DNA of 64,000 bases. Origin: Castor canadensis (taxonomy: Eukaryota > Chordata > Mammalia > Rodentia > Castoridae). Below the pieces are notes generated by a model. That model had not been told where the DNA came from. It ran no database searches and saw nothing but the letters and a program-made list of their open reading frames with translations. The translations under genes and the position numbers were made by a program. The stretch is taken from the NCBI RefSeq assembly GCF_047511655.1, contig NC_133401.1, positions 13,176,001-13,240,000 on the forward strand, read 5' to 3'. This document shows positions 60,685 through 64,000 of the stretch, in pieces (positions within the stretch are counted from its first letter, which is position 1; each line of letters starts with the position of its first letter).

Positions 60685-62474
60685 TTACTAAATTATTTGG
60701 AATATGGAACATTTATGTCTTTATTTTATGCTGTCCTACTGGTTCTTGAGGTTGTTCCAGCTCAAACAGACATAAGCTTTTCTTTAGGTACATTTCTTGG
60801 GGAAAGTGATTTGTGGGTGGCTGTGGGATATTTTAAATTAGCATTATAATCAGTTCTTTACATTGAGTTAACCCAAATTTCTCCCATAATTTGCATTAGC
60901 AAAATCACTTTATGGATCTTTAGTTCTCCAAGTTTTATTTATATGTATAAAAGTTGTTCTAAGAAAAACATTTTCCTTATTTTAAGTATGACATAAAGGA
61001 ATAGAGGAGTATTTTTAACTCTTTATAGTTGATGAGTTTAAGGTAATGCAAGCAAACAAACTGCTTTGTAGCTCACTTTTCTCAGTCCTCTCTAGAGGTG
61101 TTTACTGATGAGAATGATAGCTATACATCCCCTTTGTACCAAGAGGCACTGTGCAAGGTAACTGACTCTACCAAGTTACTTGCTTTGCTTTCCTCCTTAT
61201 GGTGGAATAATACAGAAAAAGCTCTTTTATCCAGCATAGTGGGAGAGTGGAAATTAATTAGAATTACTCTTATAAGAGCTAATACCTGTTGGCACTGTGT
61301 GTCCCTCTTCTGATTTTCCTTATATCTTAACCACACTGAAAACAGCATATTGTTAATCCCATTGTTCCAGTATTCTATTGTGTGATTAGGTCATTTGGTG
61401 TAGTGATCTAGGAGAGTCAAGATTGATTAGGTATTCAAAACTTGTAATTGGTAAAGAACCAGATACCACGGCTTTCCTGTATGTTCATCATTGGACAGGT
61501 CAGCAAAAATCTCTTGCAATCAAATCATAATCTATGATGCTTCATTCAGCAGAAACGCTACTTAAAATAATCATAAAAGTAAATTTGGCTTCCAAAAATG
61601 AGACATTTGAGGTTTTTTAAAAGTTAAGTTCAGAAAAATACTCATATCTAGTAACCTGGCCAAAAATACAGATTTGGCTATTGATATTAATTTTTAGCTC
61701 CTAATTTTTCACTTATTCTAAACACTATCATTCTTATGTTTATGCCTGGCAAGGACTGTATACTAAAGACAGTTCCTCAGAAACAGTAGGGACTGCCATC
61801 ATCTTAAACCCAATATTAATAGGGGCAAAATATGAGATTTACTCTTCCTTTGTACGTTAAAGTTGCAAGTTTGTTTTTTTCTTTGATTTGTTTATCCTTA
61901 CTGTTCAATTAGTTCTTATGATAACTTTTCCTATTCTTTTTCTATTTGGTCCCATTTCTGTGATTCTTTTACTTCCAGTTATATTTTGTGATATAGTCAA
62001 CTAGGAAAAACTTCACCAATCATGATTTATTTTCTAAAGAATTTGAATAATGTGTGAGCAACCCACAACTTTAACATTAAATATGTAATCTGGGCATATA
62101 ATTTATACTGAAATTGTAACAAAGCATAAGAAACTCTCTACTCTGAAAGTATGGAACTTCAATAGCAGTATTCTCATCCTCTAATGTCAGTTAGTTGGTT
62201 CTTGTTAATTTCTTATCTATTACATGTTTAACAATAGTTACTTTGCCTGTATCTGTTCTGTGGTGGAAATGTTAAAAAGTGTGATAGCTTTTGCTCCAAA
62301 CTCTCAACACTTAATTTCTTGAGCAAAATATTCATTTGGGGGAGATTTTGTGCTTAATGTGAGTTTAAAAGTAATGTCAGAAATGTTAAGCATGTCTTTT
62401 GTAAACATATATATACATATGTATCTATATTGTCTTTTTATCATGATAATTCAAATGAATTAGAAATACTTAAC
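60685..62474 (+). other. STYX retrocopy 3' UTR, second part, then unassigned
   Basis: The sequence continues across the L1 insertion. It is A/T rich without a recognised repeat or frame. No clear A-tail marks where the retrocopied mRNA ends, so only the first part can be assigned to STYX by continuity. Confidence 0.45.
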
Positions 62475-64000
62475 TGGGAGGAATTCCAAGATGGCGGCTA
62501 GAGGTAGGAAGCAGAAAGCGAGCCTCCTATAGTGAAATCTTGGAGAGACGCTGGAGACACACTTTGCAGGCATAATCACCGAGAAAAGGCATAACTTTGA
62601 CCCCTCCACAACTCCAGCCGGCACAGAGAATCTCCACTTCACGTTAAACGGAGAACCGAGGAGGCCCCCGGGGCCGCCAGTGGCCGGCGCCCATACGGCT
62701 TGGGAAGACGCGGACCAGGTGAGCTTCGCGGTACCGCGGTAGCCCCACAGACAAGCCTGGGCCAGAGCAGCATAGCCCCCTGGACAGACTGACCTCCACC
62801 CGGGAAAAAAAGAGAAACTGAGTACTAAGCAATAAGAACAGTTAAGACACGCTGGAAAGAGGGTGGGGCGCCCTGAGCGCTGAAGATTGGGGGAAGGGAA
62901 TCCTTCCGGGGACTGTAAATAAACGAGCCGGGCGGGCCGGAGAGGCTCTGGCGGGAGCGGGGCGCGCCCAGCAACCAGGAGCGGGACGCTTGTGAGAGGA
63001 GGGAAGACCCACTTCCCAGGTGAACTGTAAATAAACACCCAGGCCTGACAACGCGGGGCAGTGGCACCTTTCCCAGTGCTTGGAAAGGGGAAAGCCTGTG
63101 GCAGAGGCCTCCGCACAGGAGAACTCAGAGCAAACAAAGCCTGTGGGACTAGGTGAGTGCTAGCTCACCCCAGAGATCTGCATAAATAACGCCGCCAGCT
63201 ACAGGCTGAGAGCAGCAGGCAGGCAAGCCACAGTTGCAGATACCACTCTCAGAACTGCCTCCAGACGCGTTTTTTTTTTTTCTCCCTACCTTTGATGAGA
63301 GAACAACCGAATTACACCTGCAAGCCGAAAAACTTACTGAAACTGTATTGCATTTGAACTGGGGACACTTGGTGGGGCTTTTTTTTTTTTTCTTCTGTGT
63401 GTGTGTGAGAGTAGTTTTGTTCTACTTTATGCATCCCCTTTGATGAGACAACTACAGAACAACATCTGAGGCACCAACTCCAGGACTGGAGATTGAGAAG
63501 GACATCCAAATTATTAAGACTGAAATTGCATTGCATATAAACTTGGAAGTTTTTTGGTTTTTTGTTTTTTTTTTTTTTTAATTTTCTATTTTCCATTTTA
63601 TTTTAATTCATTTTTATAAATAGATATCACTTTCATATACTTATTTTTTATTTTTTTTATCTTTGATTTTCAATCCTCTCTCTGTCACTCTATTGTCTGT
63701 TCAGCTTACTGTCGATTAGTACACTAACACTCCCTGTTTATACCTTTGAAACTCTCTTGTCTGATACCTTGTTCTGCTTTCTCCCTCTAGTCTGTATATT
63801 TGTTTTCCCCTTTTTTGGGGAGAGGTTTTTTTTTTTTTGTCTTTTCTTTTTTGGTGCTGGGATCGAACCCAGGGCCTCACGCATGCTAGGCAACCGCTGT
63901 ACCACCGAGCTACATCCCAGCCCTCCCCTTTTCTTTAACTTCTTGCTTTCCATCTCAGCTCACTCTTCCATTCTCAATATTACCATTGTTATTATTACAA
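62475..64000 (+). promoter_or_regulatory. Family A L1 5' UTR, copy 5 (continues past window)
   Basis: The start reads GGGAGGAATTCCAAGATGGC and keeps the best YY1-type core, CAAGATGGCGGC. It is close to copy 3 in sequence and has more CpG left than the other copies (for example CGCGGTACCGCGG near 62727), which suggests it is the youngest 5' end here. It holds a single, shortened repeat unit at 62912-63023. ORF1 would start about 40 bases beyond the window. An antisense non-ATG frame (63137-62460) runs out of the 5' end. Confidence 0.9.
63816..63923 (-). mobile_element. ID SINE inserted in L1 5' UTR
   Basis: On the minus strand the body (63923-63853) reads GGGCTGGGATGTAGCTCGGT (A box), then GCCTAGCATGCGTGAGGCCC, then GGGTTCGATCC (B box), followed by an A-rich tail (T-run at 63825-63852 on the plus strand). 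This is a tRNA-Ala-derived ID element with little divergence. Imperfect flanking repeats TCCCCTTTTT (63806-63815) and TCCCCTTTTC (63924-63933) fit a target-site duplication. Copies 1 and 3 of the same L1 lack it, which fixes the insertion site. Confidence 0.92.

Overview
This is mammalian, rodent-type genomic DNA, mostly built from LINE-1 (L1) retrotransposons of several ages. The clearest lineage clue is a dimeric SINE at 2911-3122, with a 7SL/B1-like left half and a tRNA-Ala/ID-like right half (B1-dID type), plus a monomeric ID SINE at 63853-63923. Dimers of this kind are known from squirrel-related and beaver-related rodents. Together with the L1 3' UTR style I favour a beaver-like (Castor) genome, as an inference only.

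Host gene content is small. At the left edge (182-363) lies an apparently intact terminal exon of a cytochrome P450 of the CYP2A type, with a splice acceptor, the haem-ligand cysteine, 59 complete codons and a stop codon. The rest of that gene would lie left of the window. At 56499-57155 there is an intronless, broken retrocopy of STYX (a catalytically dead phosphatase). Its probable 3' UTR is split by a later L1 insertion with a clear target-site duplication. I see no other protein gene, no structural RNA gene and no CRISPR array.

Layout: 1-5770 is the CYP2A-type exon, ancient repeats (MIR and others), the SINE and old L1 pieces. 5772-12345 is an old but long L1 on the plus strand (called family B here) with its own 5' UTR. 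12380-14742 is older L1 debris in both orientations. 14743-19128 is a 5'-complete but 3'-truncated copy of a younger family (family A). 19129-21627 is mixed debris and a (CA)n tract. 21628-26160 is a minus-strand family A copy with an internal deletion. 26480-31665 is old L1 and a minus-strand family B 5' end. 32441-39905 is a near-complete family A element with a fragment of another family A 3' UTR fused to its 5' end. 39935-48985 is old minus-strand L1 interrupted by two younger insertions. 48985-54900 is two minus-strand L1s back to back. 55030-55560 is an LTR-like block. 56222-62474 is the STYX retrocopy with its nested L1. 62475-64000 is the 5' end of a third 5'-complete family A L1, itself carrying an ID SINE.

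Family A shows the usual L1 plan: a 5' UTR of about 1.5 kb, ORF1 (coiled coil then RNA-binding region), a 50 bp spacer, ORF2 (endonuclease, reverse transcriptase with FADD, Cys-rich tail) and a 3' UTR with a purine-rich tract and A-tail. None of the copies seen whole is intact. Points most worth attention: repeat units of about 110-146 bp in the family A 5' UTR; an antisense reading frame that runs out of the L1 5' end in all three 5'-complete copies; and two junctions at the same 3' UTR position suggesting a source L1 nested inside another L1, with a short 3' transduction.
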